From an uncultured Alphaproteobacteria bacterium (GTDB lineage Bacteria > Pseudomonadota > Alphaproteobacteria > RF32 > CAG-239): 56,598 nucleotides of DNA. Under the pieces are notes generated by a model. That model did not search any database. It was not told the DNA's origin and worked only from the letters and a program-made list of their open reading frames with translations. The stretch spans positions 1 through 56,598 of the forward strand of contig CASFQO010000007.1 in NCBI GenBank assembly GCA_949297145.1, in the 5' to 3' direction. Each line of letters opens with the position of its first letter. The first letter of the stretch is position 1. Position numbers and translations under genes: made by a program. This document shows, piece by piece, positions 8,044-14,690 of this stretch.

Positions 8044-8793
8044 ATGATAAAAGCATTAATAACATTGCTGTTTCTGACCGGATGCACAGCAATCAAGGTG
8101 CCGGCTGACTTTGTGTATAAAGAGGTTGAAACACGGGATTTTATCCTTGCCAGTTGGCAAAAGGTTACAAATCCGGCGGCTCCTTATAAAATATATATAG
8201 AAGGCGACGGTTATGCTTTTAATGCCCGAGGCAAAGCAACACAAAACCCGACACCTCGCGGAACCTTAGCTCGTGAACTGGCTTTTGGCGACAACAGCCC
8301 GAACGTAATTTACCTTGCCAGACCATGCCAATATATTAAAAGTGCGGTTTGTTCCAAACGTCATTGGACAACTGCCCGTTTCGCGCCAGAAGTAATTAAT
8401 GCAGAATATGACGCAATTAAAAATATTGCCGGCAACAATCCGGTTATTTTAATCGGATTTTCCGGCGGCGCACAGGTTGCCGGATTGGTGACAACAGCCA
8501 AACCGGGGCTGAATGTCAAAAAAATTATAACCATTGCAGGAAATCTTGACCACTTGGCATGGACACAATATCACAATCTGCCGCCACTTAATGAATCAAT
8601 GAATTTGGAAAGCTACCGTCAACAGTTCGCCAAAATTCCACAAATCCACTATGTCGGCAGTAACGATGAAGTCATGCCGCCGGTATTGGCACGCGAATTT
8701 GTCGGAAAAGACGATTTAATTATTGAAGTCAACGGAGCAAGCCATAACGAAGGTTGGGGAAAAATTTATAATAAAGTCTGGAGCGAAAGATGA
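8044..8793 (+). CDS. alpha/beta-hydrolase-like lipoprotein
   Basis: 249 residues. The N-terminus MIKALITLLFLTGC carries a lipobox (LTGC, Cys14), so it is probably a lipid-anchored envelope protein. GFSGGAQ has the form of a serine hydrolase nucleophile elbow, SNDEVMPP supplies a plausible acid and ASHNEGW a catalytic histidine near the C-terminus, the order of an alpha/beta hydrolase. Substrate unknown; esterase or peptidase are both possible. The stop overlaps the start of the Cys-rich peptide gene (ATGA), so the two are one operon. Start ATG follows AGGGGC. Confidence 0.75.
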   Translation: MIKALITLLFLTGCTAIKVPADFVYKEVETRDFILASWQKVTNPAAPYKIYIEGDGYAFNARGKATQNPTPRGTLARELAFGDNSPNVIYLARPCQYIKSAVCSKRHWTTARFAPEVINAEYDAIKNIAGNNPVILIGFSGGAQVAGLVTTAKPGLNVKKIITIAGNLDHLAWTQYHNLPPLNESMNLESYRQQFAKIPQIHYVGSNDEVMPPVLAREFVGKDDLIIEVNGASHNEGWGKIYNKVWSER

Positions 8794-9002
8794 AAAGAGC
8801 CGTATGCTTATTAATTTTCCTGCTTTTATCCGCACCTGTTTTGGCTTCCGATAGTTCAACCGTGGTGATGAATACCAAGACTTATATTTATCATAGCCCA
8901 ACCTGTAAATGGGCAAAACGTTGTACCAAAAACTGTATAAAAACCACCAAAGACAAAGCAAAATCACAAGGTGCCAGACCTTGTAAAGTCTGCGGCGGAT
9001 AA
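8790..9002 (+). CDS. small secreted Cys-rich protein (Ada-like metal-site motif)
   Basis: 70 residues. Signal peptide of about 19 residues (LLIFLLLSAPVLAS). The mature part has YHSPTCKWAKRC and ends GARPCKVCGG. His/Cys followed by a terminal PCKVC is the spacing seen in Ada-type zinc-binding motifs of secreted small proteins and nucleases. It is coupled to the hydrolase upstream by a 4-base overlap, so it probably acts with it in the envelope. Two further cysteines (KRCTKNC) could form a disulfide instead of a metal site. Confidence 0.65.
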   Translation: MKRAVCLLIFLLLSAPVLASDSSTVVMNTKTYIYHSPTCKWAKRCTKNCIKTTKDKAKSQGARPCKVCGG

Positions 9003-9003
9003 A

Positions 9004-9035
9004 CTCATTATATAATCTAAGTTTTATAATGAGTC
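9004..9035. repeat. inverted repeat pair 1 (ACTCATTATA)
   Basis: ACTCATTATA (9004-9013) and TATAATGAGT (9026-9035) are perfect inverted arms around a 12-nt spacer. The architecture recalls recombination sites of tyrosine recombinases, but it could also act as a terminator or an operator. Confidence 0.6.
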
Positions 9036-9083
9036 CTTATTTTTCAAGCGTTGCAAGGCTTTGAGCCTGGACTTTTATTTTAC

Positions 9084-9125
9084 ACTCATTATAATTTATC
9101 ACATAGATTCAATAACATAATGAGT
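9084..9125. repeat. inverted repeat pair 2 (ACTCATTAT)
   Basis: ACTCATTAT (9084-9092) and ATAATGAGT (9117-9125), the same 9-mer as in pair 1, with a 24-nt spacer. It ends 12 bases before the tyrosine recombinase start codon, a position suited to recombinase binding or autoregulation. Confidence 0.6.
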
Positions 9126-9137
9126 TTAAGGTGAAAA

Positions 9138-9737
9138 ATGGCACTTAACAAACAAGCAAAAACCCTCACGCCCAAACAACAGGAACTGGCATTGAGTTAT
9201 CTGAAACGGACAAGATATCCGCTCCGCAACAAAATTATTTTTATGCTTAGTTACAAGGCCGGATTGCGGGCAAAGGAAATAGCAAATCTAAGCTGGCTGA
9301 TGGTTTGCGACTCGCAAGGGCAATTAAGCCGCGAAATTAACCTTATTAATAAGGCATCCAAGGGCAAGCAATCCGGCAGGATTATTCCTTTGCATAAAAA
9401 TTTGGCGGTCTTATTAGCGGAATTGCTAAGCAGACAACAGAAGAATGAGCATTTTAATTTGACGAATCGGATTATTACGACAGAGCGCGACAACAAAACC
9501 AGTCCGCAGGCAATCGTCAATTTCTTTTATAACTTATATAAGGAAATCGGTTTTGAAGGCTGTTCCTCGCATAGCGGCCGCAGAACGTTCATTACCACCG
9601 CGGCTAAAAATATCAGCCTTGCCGGCGGAACCTTAAACGACATCCGTATGCTGGCCGGACATTCCACCCTTGCTACCACCCAACGCTATATTGAATACAA
9701 CACCGATGCCCAGAAGAAACTTATTGAATTAGCATAA
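9138..9737 (+). CDS. minimal tyrosine recombinase (FimB/XerC catalytic-domain type)
   Basis: 199 residues, the size of FimB/FimE; it lacks a separate N-terminal SAM-like DNA-binding domain. Catalytic residues can be placed: Arg in KAGLRAKEI, HSGRR (His-x-x-Arg), LAGHS with the second His, and the nucleophile Tyr in TQRYIEY. It breaks and rejoins DNA through a 3'-phosphotyrosine. Start ATG with AAGGTG. Immediately upstream stand four copies of ACTCATTAT in two inverted pairs, candidates for its binding sites. Proteins of this size often invert a promoter segment or integrate small elements; the island's other recombinases are of the serine type, so this one probably has a separate job. Confidence 0.88.
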   Translation: MALNKQAKTLTPKQQELALSYLKRTRYPLRNKIIFMLSYKAGLRAKEIANLSWLMVCDSQGQLSREINLINKASKGKQSGRIIPLHKNLAVLLAELLSRQQKNEHFNLTNRIITTERDNKTSPQAIVNFFYNLYKEIGFEGCSSHSGRRTFITTAAKNISLAGGTLNDIRMLAGHSTLATTQRYIEYNTDAQKKLIELA

Positions 9738-9783
9738 AATTCTATAAAATATAAACCACGTGGTTAATTTTTTAACTTTATGG

Positions 9784-9824
9784 TTGACATCTATCTTTTT
9801 TCTTTGTACGGTATGTTTATCGTA
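9784..9824 (+). promoter_or_regulatory. promoter and palindromic operator of the XRE regulator
   Basis: TTGACA (9784-9789) is followed after 17 bases by TACGGT (9807-9812). An 18-bp imperfect palindrome, TACGGTA-TGTT-TATCGTA (9807-9824), covers the -10. That is a good place for autorepression by the helix-turn-helix protein encoded 20 bases downstream. Confidence 0.5.
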
Positions 9825-9844
9825 AGATTTTAGGAGATAAACTC

Positions 9845-10222
9845 ATGTATACAGAATTTGGAAAATGGTTGAGAACACTCAGGATATCAATAGGCATTAG
9901 GCTCTACGATATGAGTAAAGCTCTTAGCGTATCTTCTTCCTTTATATCTGCTGTTGAGACGGGTAAGAAAAGTATTCCATTAGATTTTGTAGAAAAAATT
10001 ATTAAAAATTATGATTTAAGTGATGAACAAATTGCTGCTCTTAAAAATGCAGTTAAACTTACGAGAGATGATGAACTTAGGCGTAAGAAATCTATACAGT
10101 TGAAGGTGGATACATCTAAGAGTGATGTCCAAGAATTATTATATTGTTTTGCTCGAAAGGCAGATGAACTGACCGAGGAAGAGAAAAAGGCGATGTGGGA
10201 TATATTGAATAGCGGAGTTTAA
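9845..10222 (+). CDS. XRE-family repressor, ImmR-like
   Basis: 125 residues. The N-terminal 60 hold a Cro/C1-type helix-turn-helix (FGKWLRTLRIS ... SSSFISAVETGKKSIP). The rest is helical with a charged tail. Start ATG follows TAGGAGA. The stop is four bases before the ImmA-like protease gene, the pairing seen in integrative elements and prophages where the protease destroys the repressor to induce excision. A palindrome over its own promoter suggests autoregulation. Function as master regulator of this island is inferred from pairing. Confidence 0.8.
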   Translation: MYTEFGKWLRTLRISIGIRLYDMSKALSVSSSFISAVETGKKSIPLDFVEKIIKNYDLSDEQIAALKNAVKLTRDDELRRKKSIQLKVDTSKSDVQELLYCFARKADELTEEEKKAMWDILNSGV

Positions 10223-10226
10223 TTTG

Positions 10227-10787
10227 ATGAGAAATGGTAAACAAATAAGAAAACCGGGAATTCCTGTAGCTCCTAAGAAAGTTAAGGATGTTCGGTTGGT
10301 AGCTCAGTTAACAAGACTTATTTTCGGAGTTAAGGGTTATTTTTGTGATGTGGTTGGAATTCTTGAAAATTTTGGAACGGGGCATTTTGCAGAATATAAA
10401 TTTGAAATTATTGCCGATAATGATCCTATTTTGAAGGATAAGTGGGCTGTTACAATACCGCACGAAAAGACTATCAGAATAAAAGAGTCTGTATATAACA
10501 ATGCATGTGAAAAAGATGCACAATCTAGATTTACCATTGCTCATGAATTAGGGCATTTGTTTCTCCATCATAAATTTGATGAGGCATTTGCACGTGAAAA
10601 AACATATGGTAATATTGAAACGTGGAGAGATTCTGAATGGCAAGCAGATACATATGCAGCAGAGCTTCTTATGCCTAAGGGTTTAGTTGATGCTTTAAGT
10701 ATTGAAGAGGTATGTGAGAAATGTGGAGTATCTTATTCTGCAGCAGAAACGAGGTTAAGAAAATTGAATACGACAAGTTGGCAATAA
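10227..10787 (+). CDS. ImmA/IrrE family metallopeptidase
   Basis: 186 residues from ATG 10227; TTG 10224 is an alternative start. HELGHLFLHH in AHELGHLF is the HExxH zinc site of the M78 family, and EWQADTYAAELLMP further on supplies the third ligand region, a typical ImmA/IrrE arrangement. In ICEBs1 and related elements ImmA cleaves ImmR. Here the gene follows the XRE repressor by four bases, so the same role is likely. The last part (CEKCGVSYSAAETRL) resembles a degenerate helix-turn-helix that could contact the partner. A hairpin follows, but its U-run is on the other strand. Confidence 0.85.
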   Translation: MRNGKQIRKPGIPVAPKKVKDVRLVAQLTRLIFGVKGYFCDVVGILENFGTGHFAEYKFEIIADNDPILKDKWAVTIPHEKTIRIKESVYNNACEKDAQSRFTIAHELGHLFLHHKFDEAFAREKTYGNIETWRDSEWQADTYAAELLMPKGLVDALSIEEVCEKCGVSYSAAETRLRKLNTTSWQ

Positions 10788-10882
10788 AAAAGGTTGTTAC
10801 ATAATATAACAACCTAACTAAAAGATACATTCCAGAGAAGCCTACTGCTAGACTGTTCCAAAAGGGTACCATTTAAAATCGC
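10784..10882 (-). ncRNA. candidate small RNA of about 100 nt
   Basis: On the minus strand a good promoter (10889-10917) is followed by about 100 non-coding bases. They end in a perfect 9-bp hairpin (AGGTTGTTA/TAACAACCT, 10791-10815) followed by TTTTTTATTG, a complete intrinsic terminator. The transcript runs convergently toward the end of the ImmA-like gene and its 3' end slightly overlaps it. No open reading frame of note. Confidence 0.45.
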
Positions 10883-10888
10883 AAAATT

Positions 10889-10917
10889 ATGTTATTCCTT
10901 TTTGGTTAATTTGTCAA
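10889..10917 (-). promoter_or_regulatory. promoter of the candidate small RNA
   Basis: Minus strand TTGACA (10917-10912), 17-base spacer, TAACAT (10894-10889). Upstream TTTTAGC is shared with the autotransporter leader promoter. Confidence 0.5.
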
Positions 10918-10968
10918 GCTAAAAGACAAAGTTATCAAGTGTAGGCGTAATTTTAGGAGTAAAAGACG

Positions 10969-11106
10969 ATGAAAAAGCATCGTGAAGAGGCTCCTGTTGG
11001 CTATCGTTGGCTTTATACAACTAAGATTCGCCTTAAAAATGGTACAATCTTGTATGCAAAAGACTTCGGTAAGAAAGCATTTTGTTTTCTTGTTGCTGAC
11101 AGATAA
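10969..11106 (+). CDS. 45-residue basic protein
   Basis: Small open reading frame with AGGAG and ATG at good spacing. Residues include VGYRWLYTTKIRLKNG, then ILYAKDFGKKAFCFLV. From memory, short proteins with a G-Y-R-W start and a Y-G-x-K-A-F end are common beside mobile-element genes, with no known function. No signal peptide or membrane segment. It lies 67 bases before the next small gene and probably shares its message. Confidence 0.55.
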   Translation: MKKHREEAPVGYRWLYTTKIRLKNGTILYAKDFGKKAFCFLVADR

Positions 11107-11173
11107 GCTATGGGGATGGGAGGCTAATGTCTCCCTACCTTATTTCTCCTATTAATAAAAAAGGAAATAAAAA

Positions 11174-11320
11174 ATGAGTAAGTGTTCTAAAACTTGTAAA
11201 GTAACCAGTACTAAAGCAGCTTCCGCTGCATCAAAAGTTCTTCGTGATGGTCGCTTTAGCAGTACCAGCAAAACTGCTGCCGGTTCTGCTTTAAGCCAAA
11301 AACCATCAAAGAAAAAATAA
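11174..11320 (+). CDS. 48-residue Lys/Ser/Ala-rich protein
   Basis: ATG with AAGGA upstream. The core SKVLRDGRFSSTSKTAAGSA followed by LSQ recalls a widespread family of short orphan proteins in Proteobacteria (recognised from memory, not searched). Very basic, low in hydrophobic residues, with two cysteines (KCSKTC) at the start. Probably co-transcribed with the 45-residue gene upstream. Function unknown; the composition would suit a nucleic-acid-binding peptide. Confidence 0.6.
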   Translation: MSKCSKTCKVTSTKAASAASKVLRDGRFSSTSKTAAGSALSQKPSKKK

Positions 11321-11349
11321 TATTTTGAAGGAAAGGGGCTTGATGTTTG

Positions 11350-11610
11350 TCAAGCCTCTTTTCCTTTATCTGCTCTTTCAAAAATGGTACCTAAAACTTC
11401 AAGATTTTTAATAGTGCCTTTTAATATCTTATTTTGCATTGCACGGAGCGTATAAAAGTTTTTGCTTTTGTTTGATTCCATTGTTTTGACAATCATTTCA
11501 ACTTCCAGACCAGTATAACAACGCATTATCCGCGTAAACGGATTGCTGAAATGCTTTAGTGCATAATTTAATGCCGTATTGTCCAGACAAATATAAAAGT
11601 CCTTAATCAT
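11350..11610 (-). CDS. 86-residue orphan protein
   Basis: ATG with AAGGAAAT upstream. No family recognised. Mixed helical sequence with basic tail, no signal peptide or membrane segment, two cysteines. It stands alone on the minus strand between a pair of small plus-strand genes and a gene remnant, in the accessory part of the island. Confidence 0.55.
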   Translation of the reverse strand: MIKDFYICLDNTALNYALKHFSNPFTRIMRCYTGLEVEMIVKTMESNKSKNFYTLRAMQNKILKGTIKNLEVLGTIFERADKGKEA

Positions 11611-11657
11611 TTTTATTATTTCCTTTTGCGATTGGTTATATAATAAAAATATTGAGG

Positions 11658-11813
11658 TCAGTTCATTTTTAGAATTTTCTGAATCTGAGGATCGTCTTCC
11701 AAACTTTGAACAATAGGGTACAATTCGGTTAATTCATCGGCGTATTTTTTCCTAAGGTCATAAAGTTTGCGCTGCCACTCAAGGAAAAGACGCTGAAAAG
11801 CGTCTTTTTCTTG
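11658..11813 (-). pseudogene. remnant of a gene, 51 codons without a start
   Basis: An open stretch reads QRLFLEWQRKLYDLRKKYAD, then ELTELYPIVQSLEDDPQIQK, then ILKMN and a stop. It has a protein-like, charged helical composition but no ATG, GTG or TTG between the stop codon at 11814-11816 and the frame, so it looks like the 3' end of a larger gene. A perfect hairpin (11785-11808) cuts through its first codons. Source unknown. Confidence 0.35.
11785..11810. terminator. terminator-like hairpin with GAAA loop
   Basis: AAAAGACGCT (11785-11794) and AGCGTCTTTT (11799-11808) form a perfect 10-bp stem around GAAA, with T-rich sequence on both sides. It could act on either strand. Confidence 0.6.
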
Positions 11814-11815
11814 TT

Positions 11816-11849
11816 ACAAAAAATCCCTTGAAGCAACCGTTCCAAGGGA
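11816..11849 (-). terminator. terminator of the 142-residue gene
   Basis: TCCCTTG (11824-11830) pairs with CAAGGGA (11843-11849); on the minus strand TTTTTT follows. Confidence 0.7.
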
Positions 11850-11860
11850 AAATGTTTAAT

Positions 11861-12289
11861 TTAGAACAATCGAGGTGTATTTTGAGTTAAAAAGGATATC
11901 AATTGATTGATATCAAGGCAAACACCTACGTAATTATGGTGCTCACCAAATCCATATTCGTTATAATCTATAGGAAATTCGGCATTGTACAAAATATTCC
12001 GACCCAAACCAAGATCAGGACTAAACAAAACAAAATTGTTATCATGACAATAAAGACAACGTATCGGCAATGAATATTTTTTGATTAAAGGATTAATTTT
12101 ATCCCAGTGCAAGAAACAAACATTTACAATCGCCCACTCATTCAATTCAAAATCTTCTTGATATGGATATTTGATTATCATAAGCAGAATTCGACGCCGA
12201 GTAGAAAGAATGTTTATATCAAAAGGGCAAACTCCCTTAATTGCTTCAAGCAAATTTTCAATTTGATTAGTAATTTGATTAGTATTCAT
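11861..12289 (-). CDS. 142-residue orphan protein
   Basis: No family recognised. Soluble, no signal peptide, with a Cys pair in RCLYCHDNN and many aromatic residues (NEYGFGEHHNYVG). The last gene of the island before secE, on the opposite strand, with a good terminator but no obvious ribosome binding site at the ATG. Could be an immunity or effector-type cargo, but nothing in the sequence decides this. Confidence 0.55.
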   Translation of the reverse strand: MNTNQITNQIENLLEAIKGVCPFDINILSTRRRILLMIIKYPYQEDFELNEWAIVNVCFLHWDKINPLIKKYSLPIRCLYCHDNNFVLFSPDLGLGRNILYNAEFPIDYNEYGFGEHHNYVGVCLDINQLISFLTQNTPRLF

Positions 12290-12483
12290 AAATATAAGTT
12301 CTAATAGTTAAACAACATAATACAATTTTGCACGCATTATAGTAGAATTTTGCTCAAAGTAAACACTTTTATAATCAACATCGTCCACACCTGTCTAATA
12401 AATCTGCCAATCAAAATAAAAACTCTTAAACGATCTATTTTAGTTTTCCAAGAGATTACCTGCGTAAACAATCAATATATTTA
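12290..12483. other. probable right boundary of the island
   Basis: A/T-rich gene-free sequence between the last island gene and the secE promoter. I searched for a copy of the tRNA-Trp 3' end and found no convincing repeat, so the right att site is not placed. Serine integrases need only a very short identical core, which would not be visible by eye. Confidence 0.3.
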
Positions 12484-12512
12484 TTGACATCTAAAAAAAA
12501 TTTGAATATGTT
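12484..12512 (+). promoter_or_regulatory. promoter of secE-nusG
   Basis: TTGACA (12484-12489), 17 bases, TATGTT (12507-12512). It gives secE-nusG a promoter of their own now that the tRNA-Trp transcript no longer reaches them. Confidence 0.6.
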
Positions 12513-12631
12513 TGGCACATCTGTTAGGATATATGGCAAACTGAACGATACAAAAGAAAAATCTTACAAATCTGAGAGTTGCTATACATTATCCTGCTAA
12601 TTTTTATCAATGTAATTGAAATGGTAGAGCT

Positions 12632-12823
12632 ATGGGAAATACAAGTCCGATACAATTTTTTAGACAAGTTAAACAAGAAGTAAAAAAGGTTACTTGGCCT
12701 TCTAAAAAGGAAGTAATGCGCGCAACCGTGATGGTTTTGGTACTCGTTGCCATTGCATCAGCATTTTTCTTCTGCGTAGACATGATATTTGCCGCAATAG
12801 TTCGTTTAATCTTCAAATATTAG
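12632..12823 (+). CDS. secE: preprotein translocase subunit SecE
   Basis: 63 residues, the short alphaproteobacterial form with one membrane segment (about residues 33-58). The conserved cytoplasmic stretch FFRQVKQEVKKVTWPSKKEV identifies it. SecE clamps the SecY channel in the inner membrane. nusG follows nine bases later, the universal order. In related bacteria tRNA-Trp lies directly upstream; here the island intervenes. Confidence 0.96.
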   Translation: MGNTSPIQFFRQVKQEVKKVTWPSKKEVMRATVMVLVLVAIASAFFFCVDMIFAAIVRLIFKY

Positions 12824-12832
12824 GAGTTTTCA

Positions 12833-13366
12833 ATGACAGCGCGTTGGTATGTTGTAAACGTATATTCCGGTTCAGAAAAGAAAGTTGCTGAATCAATCAG
12901 AGAACAAGCCGTTTTGAAAAAAATGGATGATAGGATTTTAGAAGTATTAGTTCCAACCGAACAAGTCGTTGAAGTTCGCAAAGGAACAAAAGTTAATGCA
13001 GAACACAAATTTTTCCCGGGCTATATTCTGGTAAAAATGGAAATGAGCGATGAAGCATGGCACATTGTTAAAGATACGCCGCGTGTTAGCGGTTTTCTGG
13101 GAAGCCATAATAAACCACAGGCTATCAGCGACGCAGAAGTAAAACGCATCATGACACAAATGGAAGAAGGGATTGATCGTCCGTCGACTGATGTATACTT
13201 TGAAGTTGGTGAACAAGTTCGAGTTACGGATGGACCATTTGCATCATTTGTCGGTGTAGTTGAAGAAGTTGACAATGAAAAATCTCGTGTCAAAGTATCT
13301 GTTTCTATTTTTGGACGCTATACACCAGTAGATTTGGAATTCAGCCAAATAGAAAAAATTGCTTAA
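12833..13366 (+). CDS. nusG: transcription termination/antitermination factor NusG
   Basis: 177 residues. The N-terminal NGN domain opens RWYVVNVYSGSEKKVAESI and contains HKFFPGYILVKM; the C-terminal KOW domain has VRVTDGPFASFVGVVEEVD. NusG binds RNA polymerase, and its KOW domain contacts Rho or ribosomal protein S10. Start ATG with TAGGAG. A strong terminator follows at once, so the operon stops here; the rplK-rplA-rplJ-rplL-rpoBC genes that usually follow are absent from this position. Confidence 0.97.
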   Translation: MTARWYVVNVYSGSEKKVAESIREQAVLKKMDDRILEVLVPTEQVVEVRKGTKVNAEHKFFPGYILVKMEMSDEAWHIVKDTPRVSGFLGSHNKPQAISDAEVKRIMTQMEEGIDRPSTDVYFEVGEQVRVTDGPFASFVGVVEEVDNEKSRVKVSVSIFGRYTPVDLEFSQIEKIA

Positions 13367-13382
13367 AATCCATATTTCAAAT

Positions 13383-13410
13383 AAAGCCCGCTGAAGAGCG
13401 GGTTTTATTT
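13383..13410 (+). terminator. terminator of secE-nusG
   Basis: AAAGCCCGCT/AGCGGGTTTT around GAAG, followed by ATTTTT. Confidence 0.85.
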
Positions 13411-13423
13411 TTCAACATAATCA

Positions 13424-14248
13424 TCAAAATTCCAATAGATTCGTTTGTCCTTTTAACCTATCCTCACAATAAGTTAATATTTCACGACGACACAATGTCG
13501 TATACTCTTCATTCCAAAACTTTCCAAAGTTCTGCAGCAATTTCGAAACTATATTTAAATTTTTCATCAAAACAAACGATGATTGATAAGCTAAGTCATA
13601 AATACAAGCCATATACATCACTGCCTGATCAGCAAAGCTAACAACATTTCGAACATCAACAGACGTATGCGCCATAAAAGCCTTCCACACTAAAGGACTA
13701 GGAACCTTTGCTTGGCTATCTAACAAAGACTTTACAAAGAACAAATTCTCCATCTCTGCAAAATGGCGTGATAACAAATAAAAATTAGCCACCTTATCGG
13801 CATCCCTAACTAAATATGTAATTTTTGAAATTTCTTTCTTAGCATCTACTGATAATTTCTGATAATCTTCATCTTCATAAAGTTTTTCAATCAAATGACC
13901 ATGATGCCGAACAGGAAGAATAACATTGATATCTGAGAATTCAGGAATTTTTGCCAATAACTGGGCACCATATACGCCGTGATCAACGCGCCCACCGTCT
14001 TCATGCAAAAAGACTTCATAAAATCTCCCGATATCATGAAGCAATATCGTCGCTTTCAAACGCATAATTTCTTCTGCAGAACAATTAGCAAAAACCCGTT
14101 CATGTTTTAACAAATAAATTCCAACACCCAAAACCTGATATGAATGTCTCTTTTTCTCATCCATAACTTTTCGAGCATGATCGGTAGCTCCGTTATAATA
14201 TGCAAAATACTCAGCATCAAGCAGAGCTTTAGCTTTTTCAAAATACAT
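13424..14248 (-). CDS. HD-domain phosphohydrolase
   Basis: 274 residues. The metal-binding set of an HD domain is visible: H in KKRHSYQV, LLHDIGRF (His-Asp), PVRHHGHL and RDADKVAN. The GRFYEVFLHEDGG segment resembles HD proteins annotated as nucleotide or deoxynucleotide phosphohydrolases. No sensor or GGDEF partner is attached, and no membrane segment. Substrate cannot be told from the sequence. It is convergent to nusG and separated from rpsU upstream by that gene's terminator. Confidence 0.8.
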   Translation of the reverse strand: MYFEKAKALLDAEYFAYYNGATDHARKVMDEKKRHSYQVLGVGIYLLKHERVFANCSAEEIMRLKATILLHDIGRFYEVFLHEDGGRVDHGVYGAQLLAKIPEFSDINVILPVRHHGHLIEKLYEDEDYQKLSVDAKKEISKITYLVRDADKVANFYLLSRHFAEMENLFFVKSLLDSQAKVPSPLVWKAFMAHTSVDVRNVVSFADQAVMYMACIYDLAYQSSFVLMKNLNIVSKLLQNFGKFWNEEYTTLCRREILTYCEDRLKGQTNLLEF

Positions 14249-14272
14249 ACACCCTCCCTATTCATACAAAAA

Positions 14273-14301
14273 AACGGGAATCCTCTTCAAGGATTCCCGT
14301 T
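14273..14301 (-). terminator. terminator of rpsU
   Basis: AACGGGAATCC (14273-14283) pairs perfectly with GGATTCCCGTT (14291-14301); T's follow on the minus strand. Confidence 0.9.
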
Positions 14302-14317
14302 AAATAAAACAGTCAGA

Positions 14318-14524
14318 TTAGAAACCTTCTGTATCTAAGCGCTTACGCAACTGTTTTCTAGCTCTGCGAATAGCTTCAGCTTGACGACGAGCCTTCTTTT
14401 CGGAATTTTTTTCATGACAACGTCTCAATTTCATTTCACGAAAGATACCTTCGCGTTGCATTTTCTTCTTTAAAATCTTTAAAGACTGAGCCACATCATT
14501 ACCGATAACAGTAACTTGAACCAC
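14318..14524 (-). CDS. rpsU: 30S ribosomal protein S21
   Basis: 68 residues, the usual length. [20 protein letters not shown] followed by [20 protein letters not shown] is a clear S21 signature, and the tail is Arg/Lys-rich. S21 joins the small subunit platform and promotes base pairing of mRNA leaders with 16S rRNA. Monocistronic, with a strong terminator. Confidence 0.96.
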   Translation of the reverse strand: MVQVTVIGNDVAQSLKILKKKMQREGIFREMKLRRCHEKNSEKKARRQAEAIRRARKQLRKRLDTEGF

Positions 14525-14690
14525 TTAAATCACCTCTTTTCTATTCTCTAAAATTAAACGTTATAGAGCCTTATAACACATCTTTTTTAGAATGCAAACA
14601 AAAAATGCATCATAAAAAATAAAATATGTAACAGATTTTTAAGAAGTTATCCTATAAAATCACCCCAAAGATATACTAAAGGATAACACA

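Noticed and set aside
9754-9765. AACCACGTGGTT palindrome as an operator
   Set aside because: It lies just after the recombinase stop codon and is followed by a T-rich stretch, so a weak terminator is equally likely; not enough to call.
12290-12631. Decayed copy of the tRNA-Trp 3' end as attR
   Set aside because: Only scattered matches (GAGTT, CCTGC) at different spacing; no repeat that I would trust.
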